Assembly (NCBI GenBank): GCA_023409835.1
Contig: JAEYQV010000115.1
Span: forward strand, 1 to 33,709
Length of the DNA stretch: 33,709 nt
Direction of reading: 5' to 3'
From: Bacillota bacterium
Lineage (GTDB): Bacteria; Bacillota; Clostridia; Lachnospirales; Lachnospiraceae
Positions 7,963 through 14,831 of the stretch are shown in pieces; the first letter of the stretch is position 1, and each line of letters starts with the position of its first letter. The position numbers and the translations under genes were made by a program. The notes under the pieces were generated by a model. That model did no database searches. It worked only from the letters and a program-made list of their open reading frames with translations, and was not told the DNA's origin.

Positions 7963-9069
7963 TTATTTTATAATAAAATGTATCGCTTCCAGAAGCTCCT
8001 CCCGCGTTACTGTTGGATCAATGTAGGCGTTACCGATCTCTTTTAGCAGGATGTAGTGAATCTGGTTGGAATCCATCTTCTTATCCAGCTTTGTTACCTC
8101 ATATACCTCTTCTGCCTTCAGGTTTTCAACGGTTATCGGCTGATAGAAGCCCCGGATTACCTCCAGAATGTCCGTAAGCTGCTCCGGTGTCAGTAAACCG
8201 CGCTTCTTGCTTAAGCTTGCCGCAGCAGCCATTCCGATAGAGACACATTCACCGTGAAGCAGGGAGAAATCCTTCAGTCTCTCAATGGAATGTCCGATGG
8301 TATGTCCAAAGTTTAGGAGTGCGCGATCCCCCGTCTCCTTAGGGTCCTTCTCAACCACGTCCTTCTTGATCAGACAGCTCTGTGCTACCATATCCCCTAA
8401 GGCAGTAAGCTTCTTCGCCTTTATTACCTCCTGATGCTCCTTCAGCCATTCATAATAGGCTCTGTCCTTAATCAGTCCATGCTTGATAATCTCACCCATT
8501 CCGGAATAGAATTCCCGGTCCTTCAGACTGAGCAGAACGGATAGATTCATATATACCAGCTTCGGTTGATGGAAGGCACCTACCATATTCTTATAAGCAC
8601 TGTAATCCACTCCTGTCTTGCCTCCGATGCTGGAATCCACCATCGCCAGCAGGGAAGTAGGTATCTGGATAAACCGGATACCGCGAAGATAGGTTGCGGC
8701 TGCGAAACCGGTCAGATCCCCGATCATCCCTCCGCCAAGAGCCACCAGAACATCATTGCGGTCAAAGCCTCCGGCAATCAGACGGCAGTAGCATTCATTG
8801 ACCGAATCCATATTCTTACTGGCTTCTCCGGCTTCAATCACTAAGCTATCAACCTGCGCTGCAAAGGTTCTGAATATGGCACGACATTCCTCCAGATACA
8901 GACCTCCGACATTATGGTCGGTTACGATCATAAACTTACGGCCACTCATCTCCAGATCTACAACAGCCTTGCTCAAAGCGCTGAAATCCCTCTCTATCCG
9001 AATGTCGTAAGCCGGTTTATCCTCATAATTTACTGTAATCGGTTCCTTTTGCCATAGGATTTCTTTCAT
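7963..9069 (-). CDS. aroB: 3-dehydroquinate synthase
   Basis: Second enzyme of the shikimate pathway: cytoplasmic, NAD- and metal-dependent conversion of DAHP to 3-dehydroquinate. The 368 residues match the usual length. Seen motifs are the NAD-binding ALGGGMIGDLTGFAAATYLRG, then QIPTSLLAMVDSSIGGKTG, KNMVGAFHQP, GEIIKHG and the metal-ligand region NFGHTIGHSIE...HGE. The ATG at 9069 has GGAGG nine bases upstream; a TTG directly before it (9072) is at 6-base spacing and could also be used. No other shikimate gene is in the window. It follows divIVA after a 144-base gap that holds a strong hairpin, so it may be transcribed separately or by read-through. Confidence 0.96.
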   Translation of the reverse strand: MKEILWQKEPITVNYEDKPAYDIRIERDFSALSKAVVDLEMSGRKFMIVTDHNVGGLYLEECRAIFRTFAAQVDSLVIEAGEASKNMDSVNECYCRLIAGGFDRNDVLVALGGGMIGDLTGFAAATYLRGIRFIQIPTSLLAMVDSSIGGKTGVDYSAYKNMVGAFHQPKLVYMNLSVLLSLKDREFYSGMGEIIKHGLIKDRAYYEWLKEHQEVIKAKKLTALGDMVAQSCLIKKDVVEKDPKETGDRALLNFGHTIGHSIERLKDFSLLHGECVSIGMAAAASLSKKRGLLTPEQLTDILEVIRGFYQPITVENLKAEEVYEVTKLDKKMDSNQIHYILLKEIGNAYIDPTVTREELLEAIHFIIK

Positions 9070-9147
9070 CAACGGTATCCTCCATAAGCATTAAAATAGT
9101 TACTGCCTTACACGAGATAATCTATTACATCCATAATATATAAAAAT

Positions 9148-9185
9148 GCATAACCACATCCTATAACCTTAAGACGAGGTTATGC
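9148..9185 (-). terminator. Hairpin between divIVA and aroB, probable terminator or attenuator
   Basis: On the minus strand, GCATAACC (9178-9185) can pair with GGTTATGC (9148-9155), followed by ATTTTTA, which looks like a terminator. The same left arm can instead pair its ATAACC with a nearer GGTTAT (minus strand, about 9162-9167), with a 9-base loop. The two folds exclude each other. Only the far pairing ends at the T-tract. Confidence 0.55.
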
Positions 9186-9213
9186 TGTCCCTTATAATAT
9201 CAGGTCTATGTAA

Positions 9214-9843
9214 TTAATCCTCATTCAAGGTGATAAACTCAAAGCCGTCCTCTGTATGATAGCTTTGCTGCGAAGGCTCCGTCACAAGATCAAGCTGCAG
9301 CTGGCTGGTATCCGAATGGCTCTGTTCCGGCTGTTCTGTAGCTTCCGATGAGATATTGGTGGCTGCTGCTTCCTCCTGATACATAAAATCTGAAGTATTG
9401 ATTGTGAAGCTGCCACTGTTGATCAGCTCAAGCTGTGCATTTAAAAGGTTCTGGAACTGAATTCGGAAGAATTCATACTGCTGGACTAGATTTAAGGTCT
9501 TGTGTTCCAATAGCTCCAGCTTTTTATTAGACTCATTCTGAAGTATGAGTGCTTTTGCCCTTGCCTCCTGAAGCGTGACGTCAGCTTCCTTCATTGCGGC
9601 AGCTTTGATATCCTGAGCTGTCTTCTCGGCAATCACTAAGGCTTTTTGAAGGGTTTTCTCGATGGATTTATAATAACTGATGCTTTCACTTAAGTCCCCG
9701 ACCTGCTTCTTTAGGTCCGTATTCTCCTGCAGTAAAAGCTCATAATCGGAAGAAAGCTCATTTACAAATTGTTCAACATCCTTCTTGTCATATCCAAGGC
9801 CGCTTTTAAATACTTTATCACGTAACTCTGCTGATGTAAACAT
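9214..9843 (-). CDS. divIVA: DivIVA-domain cell division/polarity protein
   Basis: A 209-residue DivIVA-family protein. The N-terminal lipid-binding block (AELRDKVFKSGLGYDKKDVEQF, about 5-26) has the family's G-Y-D-x-x-[ED]-V pattern. A long coiled coil covers about 27-145, and the tail is a Gln/Glu/Ser-rich, probably disordered segment ending FITLNED. DivIVA binds curved membrane at poles and septa and recruits other proteins. In Firmicutes it lies with ylmE-sepF-ylmH, as here. The ATG at 9843 follows GGAGG by 10 bases. The leader upstream carries a 25-bp tandem repeat and a 15-codon reading frame ending just before this start. Whether it positions MinCD or has another role in this organism cannot be read from sequence. 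Confidence 0.93.
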   Translation of the reverse strand: MFTSAELRDKVFKSGLGYDKKDVEQFVNELSSDYELLLQENTDLKKQVGDLSESISYYKSIEKTLQKALVIAEKTAQDIKAAAMKEADVTLQEARAKALILQNESNKKLELLEHKTLNLVQQYEFFRIQFQNLLNAQLELINSGSFTINTSDFMYQEEAAATNISSEATEQPEQSHSDTSQLQLDLVTEPSQQSYHTEDGFEFITLNED

Positions 9844-9849
9844 ATTCTT

Positions 9850-9897
9850 TCATCCTCCCCACATTTTAGCTCTGCACTCAAGCATCAATCGTTTCAT
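9850..9897 (-). other. Possible 15-codon leader ORF upstream of divIVA
   Basis: ATG at 9897 opens MKRLMLECRAKMWGG and stops with TGA at 9852-9850. That stop overlaps the end of the GGGGAGGATGA segment serving divIVA and lies 6 bases before its ATG. No clear ribosome site precedes this small frame, so its translation is unproven. The position would suit translational coupling. Confidence 0.25.
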
Positions 9898-10010
9898 TAC
9901 GTTATCTCATCAATCGTTCCATTGCTAACTCACTTAAACCGTTCCATTGCTTACTCACTTCAACCGTTCCATTGCTAACTCACTTCAATACGTTTATAAC
10001 TACTCACTAT
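9886..10010 (-). repeat. Five-unit 25-bp tandem repeat between ylmH and divIVA
   Basis: Units start at 9886, 9911, 9936, 9961 and 9986, each exactly 25 bp. The three middle ones are nearly identical (plus-strand core CCGTTCCATTGCTAACTCAC); the outer two are degenerate. The last unit overlaps the ylmH stop codon, and AGTGAGTAG there resembles AGTGAGTTAG in the repeats. On the minus strand four units contain an ATG, at 9972, 9947, 9922 and 9897. Confidence 0.93.
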
Positions 10011-10767
10011 ATAATAATAGCTTAACGGAATGTCTCCCCTTCTTCGTCTGATAATCCGTTCCTGCATAGATAAATTTACCGTAACCCCTCACTGAAATGA
10101 TATCATTCTCCTTCAGCTGGTAGCTATTCGAGAGTACTTCCCTACTGTTTACAAACACCTTGCCGCCTTCGATTAAGCCGCTTAAGCTGCTTCGGGAGCC
10201 CTGGAAGGCAACGGACAGAATACTGTCCAGCCGTACAGAGGATACGGTACCGGTGATCTCCTTATAGGTGGGCTTATAATCAAAGTCCTGCTGATCAATT
10301 AATGAGGCCCGGATCATTGTATGCTTTACCTTGACCAACTGATCTATAATAAAGGAGCTGATGGAGGGACTGCAGAAAAGATAGCCCTCATTGTCCCGGA
10401 TAATAATATCTCCGATCTTACTCCGGTCGATTCCGAGATTTAAAACTGCTCCGAGAAAATCCCGATGTGTCAGAGAATCGCTGAATTTTTGGTTCATCGG
10501 AGTTATCTTAATACAGGAAATCGGAAATTCAAGCTCTTCTATGTCGGAAATCTGTTCATTGCCGCAAAAACAAAGTATTTTTCTCTCGGCATCCTGAAAA
10601 CCTCCGTAAGCAAAATACTTTATCTTAGGTAACTCCCGTTTTATGTTAATTAATATGCTCTGTTCATTCATATTAAGGAAATCCGAGAAGAGAATACCTC
10701 CCCGGTTATCTGCCGCTACGGCAAGATCCTTAAAGCGTCTGCGTAAAATCTGTTCATCCTTATCCAT
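10000..10767 (-). CDS. ylmH: YlmH family RNA-binding S4-domain protein
   Basis: A 255-residue protein of the YlmH family. The N-terminal part (about 1-80) forms the conserved YlmH core, containing YFAYGGFQDAERKILCF. The middle includes HRDFLGAVLNLGIDRSKIGDI, a hallmark of the family. An S4 RNA-binding domain closes the protein (about 180-240: RLDSILSVAFQGSRSSLSGLIEGGKVFVN). Family members have been tied to ribosome rescue and to cell division loci. The ATG at 10767 comes 14 bases after the sepF stop and has no convincing ribosome site, so translation probably depends on ribosomes finishing sepF. The 3' end runs into the 25-bp repeat array. Confidence 0.93.
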   Translation of the reverse strand: MDKDEQILRRRFKDLAVAADNRGGILFSDFLNMNEQSILINIKRELPKIKYFAYGGFQDAERKILCFCGNEQISDIEELEFPISCIKITPMNQKFSDSLTHRDFLGAVLNLGIDRSKIGDIIIRDNEGYLFCSPSISSFIIDQLVKVKHTMIRASLIDQQDFDYKPTYKEITGTVSSVRLDSILSVAFQGSRSSLSGLIEGGKVFVNSREVLSNSYQLKENDIISVRGYGKFIYAGTDYQTKKGRHSVKLLLYSE

Positions 10768-10781
10768 AGTAGTTACTGAGC

Positions 10782-11345
10782 TTAGAATTTAGAATGGAAG
10801 GTCGGAGGTTCAAATCCGCTCTCCTGGACTAAGTCGAGATAATCTCCCGAGATATCTACAGTATCCGGTGAAACGATGAAGATGCAGCTGGAGATACGGT
10901 GCAGCTTACCGTTAATCGCATAGACGGAACCTGAAATGAAGTCCATGGTACGTTGAGCCAGCTTGTCATCAAAGCCTTCCAGATTGATAACGGTTGCTCT
11001 TCCGGTCAAAAGCATGTCACAGATCACCTGGGAATCCTCGAAGGAAGTAGGTTTCATGATACAGACCTCAAGTCCCTTCGGTGTTGTTCTGATGGGAACA
11101 ACCTTACCTGCTGTACTTCTCTCCATTCTCGACATCCTCTCTTTTTTAAGATCACTCGGAGCCGCGGTAACGTTTGGTTGATTTCTGGTCACCTCTTCAT
11201 AGGTATCAGCCTTCTCTGCTTTGCGTTCCATCCGTTTGGCTTTCTTGCTCTCCTTTTCGGCTTCCTCATTCAGATAGTCATCATATTCCTCGTCTTCATC
11301 CGTTAATTTCATTGAATTCAGAAAATTCTTAAAGATATTTGGCAT
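10782..11345 (-). CDS. sepF: SepF cell division protein (FtsZ membrane anchor)
   Basis: A 187-residue SepF. The N-terminal amphipathic stretch (MPNIFKNFLNSMKL) is the expected membrane-binding helix. A charged Glu/Lys-rich linker (about 17-80) follows, then the conserved globular domain (about 85-175) with VCIMKPTSFEDSQVICDMLLTG, TVINLEGF and QRTMDFISGSVYAINGKLHRIS. SepF polymerises into arcs or rings and ties FtsZ to the membrane at the septum. The ATG at 11345 has GGAG nine bases upstream. It is 26 bases below the yggS gene and 14 above ylmH, so it is part of one division operon. Confidence 0.95.
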   Translation of the reverse strand: MPNIFKNFLNSMKLTDEDEEYDDYLNEEAEKESKKAKRMERKAEKADTYEEVTRNQPNVTAAPSDLKKERMSRMERSTAGKVVPIRTTPKGLEVCIMKPTSFEDSQVICDMLLTGRATVINLEGFDDKLAQRTMDFISGSVYAINGKLHRISSCIFIVSPDTVDISGDYLDLVQESGFEPPTFHSKF

Positions 11346-11371
11346 TGTTTAATTCTCCAATCTATGTTTAC

Positions 11372-12154
11372 TTATACTGATAATGAATAGTCACGTTCAC
11401 CGAAAATGCCTGTCCCAACCCGGACCATGGTAGCACCCTCTTCAATCGCCACATCAAAATCTCCTGTCATTCCCATGGACAGGATATCAAAATGTGCAAG
11501 CTTATTCTGCGGAAGCTCATCGAACAATTGAATGATATCAGCGGGCTGGTCATTATTCCCTTTAAGGTAATTATCGATGTTTTTTGTTTTTATGTCAATA
11601 AATAATTCTCGCAATTTCTTAAAATACTTCCTATTTTTTTCAGAATTTTCAACATAGGGAGCAATCGTCATCAGTCCTCGTAAACGAATATGGGGAAGTC
11701 TGGCTAGCTCTGCGATAAGTGATAGAGCCTCCTTGTCGGTAACGCCGAATTTTGTCTCTTCTTCTGCAATATTTACTTCGATTAGGATATCACAGATCAG
11801 TTCCTTCTTGGCAGCCTCCGCTTCAATCTCAAGTCCCAGCCTCAGGGAATCCACCGAATGAATCAGTACGGCTTTATCGATCACCTGTTTTACCTTATTT
11901 CTTTGCAGATGGCCAATCAGATGCCAATATACAGGCTCTTCGAAGGTTTCCTTCAGAAGCATTTCCTTCTCAACCAGCTCCTGTACCTTGTTTTCTCCGA
12001 AATGACGCATACCGCAGGAATATGCTTCCTGTAGCATTGAAACCGGCTTTGTTTTACTGACTGCAATTAAGGTGACCTCGGAACGGTCTCTTCCGACACG
12101 GTCACAGGCTGCCTGAATTCTATTTTCTATCATAAGGATACGATCCTTCATCAT
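11372..12154 (-). CDS. ylmE: YggS/YlmE family PLP-binding protein (PLP homeostasis)
   Basis: About 260 residues of the PLP-homeostasis family (YggS, YlmE, PROSC). The cofactor-binding Lys lies in VTLIAVSKTKP. Other family blocks are HFGENKVQEL, WHLIGHLQRNKVK, LMTIAP, LSMGMTGDFDVAIEEGATMVRVGTGIFGER. These proteins hold PLP and balance vitamin B6 and amino acid pools; no enzymatic activity is firmly assigned. The start is ambiguous. ATG codons lie at 12163, 12154 and 12151. AGAAAGG is only one base from the first, so 12154 (10-base spacing) is preferred. The position directly upstream of sepF is conserved in Firmicutes, but the link to division is unclear. Confidence 0.93.
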   Translation of the reverse strand: MMKDRILMIENRIQAACDRVGRDRSEVTLIAVSKTKPVSMLQEAYSCGMRHFGENKVQELVEKEMLLKETFEEPVYWHLIGHLQRNKVKQVIDKAVLIHSVDSLRLGLEIEAEAAKKELICDILIEVNIAEEETKFGVTDKEALSLIAELARLPHIRLRGLMTIAPYVENSEKNRKYFKKLRELFIDIKTKNIDNYLKGNNDQPADIIQLFDELPQNKLAHFDILSMGMTGDFDVAIEEGATMVRVGTGIFGERDYSLSV

Positions 12155-12199
12155 ATTTACCATGCCTTTCTGTATAACCTGTAAATCCCGAACAGGAAA

Positions 12200-13585
12200 C
12201 TAATAAATTATTTCCTGTTCTACAGCGGTTTTACCGTTCAATGCGATGTGGTCATAGAGGGAAAGTCCGTACATGGTATCCTTCTTGACGATACAATAAG
12301 CTTCATTTTCATATAGCTTTTCTATTCGCTTGAAAACGGCATACCCCATATTTACATTAAATACACCGGTCAGCTTTGCTGTCTGGTTTAGCTGGAAGCG
12401 TTCCTCGCTCCCCGTAACTCTGATCCACGTACCGGGAGAGAATATCCTGGTATCGACATATCCGTAAGTTTCATCTTCAAAGTATTTATCGGCTTGTACA
12501 AAGGTTAATTTAACCGTACCGTTCTCACTATAGGACTCTTTCACCAGTCCGTCCTTGCCGCTGTCGGCACCGATTGTAAAATACTTCAAGGGAACCAGAT
12601 AAAAATCCTTCTCAACAATGGAGGACAGAGGGATCTTATAACCCTTTTCCGCGTTAAGATGAAGCTTAATATCCAGATGGCGGTCCTGTATATAATTCGT
12701 CAGAAGTTTGTTCATGGTCAGGGTAGCATAATACTCGCTGCCCTTCTGGAAGAGGCTTATGGGAGCGGTAGTATCTAAGTCATCCTCTTCGATGGTAAAG
12801 GCGATGGTATCCTTCCCTGATAAATTTGCATATTGCTCTGCTGTTAGCTGCAATACGATATTCCAGGTTTCTGAGGTGATTAGTTTATATACGGGACTGT
12901 TCTGGGGTATCATCTCCGTATTTCTTAAATTCGTTCTTACATATTGATCCGTTCGGAACATGTCGGAGGTAACCATCTCCGGTGTCACATTCTCAAAGGA
13001 GTCAATGTAATATGTAACTATTCCGCTCTCCGAGCTTTTATAAGCTCCATAGGAGGAAGAAAGTCCGGTCTCATCCTGAAGCCTCTGTCCCTCTTCGATC
13101 ATGGCCTGATTCAAAAGATCCAGTACGGTACTCTGGGCACTCTCCTTAAAATCATAGACCGGATTAAAGTTGCTGTCAGAAAAGGAGGACTCAAACTTCT
13201 CGATTTCATAGAGAAACCTTGCATTATTCTCTTCGGAAAGCTTCAATGGTTCATCACTGGAGGTCAACATGTCCATAATCTGGCGGCTGTCATCCACCGC
13301 ATATACCGAGCTGTTTTTAGCAACCCGGGAGCCATCCTTCTGAAAGTAAGAGATATACCCTGCCTGATCCGATTGAATTACCTTCTCCTGGCGGAGAATT
13401 AGTCCGGTTACCAGGTTATCCTCTACAATGGAGCCCTCTTGAACCTCATAGATGGACATATGTTCCTTCGTAAAATAAAGATACACATTGATAGCAACAT
13501 ATAAGAACAGGATTGAAAATATGATGATACCGATATTTATACTCCTGCGCCTTCTAAACTTTACTACCCGTTTATTATTACCCAA
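12200..13585 (-). CDS. HlyD-like single-pass membrane protein of the division cluster
   Basis: 461 residues. A basic cytoplasmic N-terminus (about 1-16, RRRR) precedes one membrane segment (about 17-38); the rest is outside the cell. The region right after the membrane (VQEGSIVEDNLVTGLILRQE, then AGYISYFQKDGSRVAKNSSVYAV) resembles the split lipoyl/barrel-sandwich half of HlyD-type adaptor proteins. A helical section follows at about 110-190, and beta-rich parts after it. No ABC or other transporter partner is encoded nearby. The neighbours are ylmE and sepF, so I infer a role at the division site or envelope rather than export. The start is TTG with AGGAGG eight bases upstream. It is the first gene of the division operon, behind a promoter at 13688-13716. 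Family call moderate; function unknown. Confidence 0.75.
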   Translation of the reverse strand: MGNNKRVVKFRRRRSINIGIIIFSILFLYVAINVYLYFTKEHMSIYEVQEGSIVEDNLVTGLILRQEKVIQSDQAGYISYFQKDGSRVAKNSSVYAVDDSRQIMDMLTSSDEPLKLSEENNARFLYEIEKFESSFSDSNFNPVYDFKESAQSTVLDLLNQAMIEEGQRLQDETGLSSSYGAYKSSESGIVTYYIDSFENVTPEMVTSDMFRTDQYVRTNLRNTEMIPQNSPVYKLITSETWNIVLQLTAEQYANLSGKDTIAFTIEEDDLDTTAPISLFQKGSEYYATLTMNKLLTNYIQDRHLDIKLHLNAEKGYKIPLSSIVEKDFYLVPLKYFTIGADSGKDGLVKESYSENGTVKLTFVQADKYFEDETYGYVDTRIFSPGTWIRVTGSEERFQLNQTAKLTGVFNVNMGYAVFKRIEKLYENEAYCIVKKDTMYGLSLYDHIALNGKTAVEQEIIY

Positions 13586-13687
13586 GGTTAAGGCCTCCTA
13601 TGTTACAATTAAAAATTTTTTATCTTATAGTATAAATGCGGATACCGGTAAATAAAGGTAAATTTCAATACCAACACATCCGTAACT

Positions 13688-13716
13688 ATTATACTTAAAT
13701 TTAATCTTAAATACAA
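13688..13716 (-). promoter_or_regulatory. Promoter of the division operon (HlyD-like to divIVA)
   Basis: On the minus strand, TTGTAT (13711-13716) and a perfect TATAAT (13688-13693) are spaced by 17 bases. The predicted start near 13681 leaves a leader of about 96 bases before the TTG at 13585. The rest of the AT-rich 13586-13855 gap holds only the plus-strand leader of the DUF378 gene; I see no other structure in it. Confidence 0.65.
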
Positions 13717-13855
13717 GTACTCTGTTTTTTCCTTCCGAGCGTGTATAAAAACAATAAAAAAGGAAAAAATAATGAATGAGATATATCCGTGAAGCAGTTC
13801 AAAATGATGAATTACTTCAACGAGTAACGATAAAGCAAGAAGGAGGGACTTTTTT

Positions 13856-14056
13856 ATGAAAACATTGGATTATATAGCATTAATCCTTGTGGCAATCGGA
13901 GCAATCAACTGGGGGCTTATCGGCTTCTTTGATTTTGATTTGATCAGAGTCGTTTTTGGTAATATGAGTATGGTTTCCAGAATAATCTATGCTCTTGTCG
14001 GTATTGCAGGATTGTACTCATTAAGCTTCTTTGGAAGATTACGAAACGAAGATTAA
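13856..14056 (+). CDS. DUF378 small membrane protein
   Basis: The only plus-strand gene in the window. It encodes 66 residues with two membrane segments (about 4-28 and 40-60). The conserved DUF378 pattern is visible: LDYIALILVAIGAINWGLIGFF, then SRIIYALVGIAGLY. The B. subtilis member is YuzA. The biochemical role of the family is unknown. The ATG at 13856 follows GGAGG by about 9 bases. No convincing sigma-A promoter is visible upstream, though a TATAAA lies around 13743. It ends at the two-way terminator 14095-14120. It separates the cell-shape and division clusters. Confidence 0.9.
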   Translation: MKTLDYIALILVAIGAINWGLIGFFDFDLIRVVFGNMSMVSRIIYALVGIAGLYSLSFFGRLRNED

Positions 14057-14094
14057 TTATTTAGTCATTTGCTGTGACTAGAACCATAAAAAAT

Positions 14095-14120
14095 AGGAGC
14101 GTCTGTAGACAGGCGCTCCT
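14095..14120. terminator. Bidirectional terminator between DUF378 and the P-loop gene
   Basis: AGGAGCGTCTGT and ACAGGCGCTCCT form a 12-bp stem with one G-T pair and a very tight turn. On the minus strand it is followed by ATTTTTTA, ending the P-loop gene. On the plus strand the downstream sequence is TTTATCGTTCTTT, adequate to end the DUF378 gene. Confidence 0.85.
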
Positions 14121-14140
14121 TTATCGTTCTTTAATGCATC

Positions 14141-14560
14141 TTATAATGATACAATTACATTCTTTTTCATATTCTCAGGAAGCTGATCATAGTTCATGGA
14201 GATGCTGACAACAAAATCAACCCGGAAAAGGTTGGATATCTTCTCCAGCTTATCAAATACATAAGAGACATTATCATCATTTACATAAGCAATTTTTAGG
14301 AAACTGTCCAGAAAAATAGATTGTATATCATGGTCACAGGAAATGATACCGCAGAGAAATCCGATAAACTCGCTTTGATTCTCGATTAAATAATCTGTTA
14401 CATTAATCAATCTGATCTTATTACTCAACTCATACATGTGCTTGTTGCTCTTATCCAGATAAACAACATCACCTTTCGCTGCCTTCACTTCGGTGTTTAC
14501 TTTTTCGATCAGGATCTTGGTTTTACCCTTGCCCTTCTCGCCTGCAATAATCTGTATCAT
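14141..14560 (-). CDS. Small P-loop protein of unknown function
   Basis: 139 residues starting MIQIIAGEKGKGKTKILI, with a Walker A motif GEKGKGKT (7-14). A Walker B-like hydrophobic strand ending in Asp (QSIFLDSFLKIA, about 80-91) is possible. The remainder is alternating helix and strand and ends FVVSISMNYDQLPENMKKNVI. This is about the minimum size for one Rossmann-like NTPase domain, without a recognisable effector domain. Homologues have been labelled as PilT-like, but no pilus gene is near. The ATG at 14560 has AAGGAGG eight bases upstream, and the gene has its own good promoter (14687-14715) with a palindrome just upstream. It is monocistronic. I do not recognise its function. Confidence 0.75.
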   Translation of the reverse strand: MIQIIAGEKGKGKTKILIEKVNTEVKAAKGDVVYLDKSNKHMYELSNKIRLINVTDYLIENQSEFIGFLCGIISCDHDIQSIFLDSFLKIAYVNDDNVSYVFDKLEKISNLFRVDFVVSISMNYDQLPENMKKNVIVSL

Positions 14561-14686
14561 GGTAATCTCCTCCTTATGATGGGCGCATCGTAAAGCTGCG
14601 GTGCCAATGATTTAAGATGAATTGATAAACCAACACATCCGTCATGAGTAGTGCTATTTGTATAAAAAATCTTACCTGATAAATTA

Positions 14687-14715
14687 ATTATAGTACAGAG
14701 ATAACAAAAAGACAA
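14687..14715 (-). promoter_or_regulatory. Promoter of the P-loop gene
   Basis: On the minus strand, TTGTCT (14710-14715) and TATAAT (14687-14692) are 17 bases apart. The leader to the ATG at 14560 is about 120 bases, with no obvious stable fold. Confidence 0.7.
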
Positions 14716-14727
14716 CTATAAAATGCC

Positions 14728-14745
14728 ATTCTATTAAAGTAGAAT
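14728..14745. promoter_or_regulatory. BlaI-operator-like palindrome upstream of the P-loop gene
   Basis: ATTCTATT-AA-AGTAGAAT is an 8-2-8 inverted repeat with one mismatch. It shares TCTA(C/T)TAAAGTAGAA with the palindrome in the blaI leader (4767-4781). It lies 12 bases upstream of the -35 box of the P-loop gene, so it could act as an operator. Binding is inferred. Confidence 0.4.
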
Positions 14746-14786
14746 TCGAAAATAAAATCGGCTGCTTTTGTAGCGGACGGGTTTAT

Positions 14787-14806
14787 CTAATCAATTCCCG
14801 GATTAG
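14787..14806 (-). terminator. Weak hairpin after the carboxypeptidase gene
   Basis: CTAATC and GATTAG form a 6-bp stem with an 8-base loop, 26 bases beyond the carboxypeptidase stop. No T-tract follows directly, so termination here is uncertain. It is the only structure I see at the end of the long cell-shape cluster. Confidence 0.3.
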
Positions 14807-14831
14807 CTTAAGTAATTGCAGTAAAGCTGCT

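Noticed and set aside
9886..10010. Short regular repeats that might suggest a CRISPR array
   Set aside because: Units are contiguous with no spacers, only three are well conserved, and no cas gene is present.
13670..14642. The 14-mer ACCAACACATCCGT occurs at 13670-13683 and 14629-14642, both in leaders of minus-strand genes
   Set aside because: In a 33.7-kb window a few 14-base matches are expected by chance. The two copies differ in distance from their promoters and do not form a palindrome.
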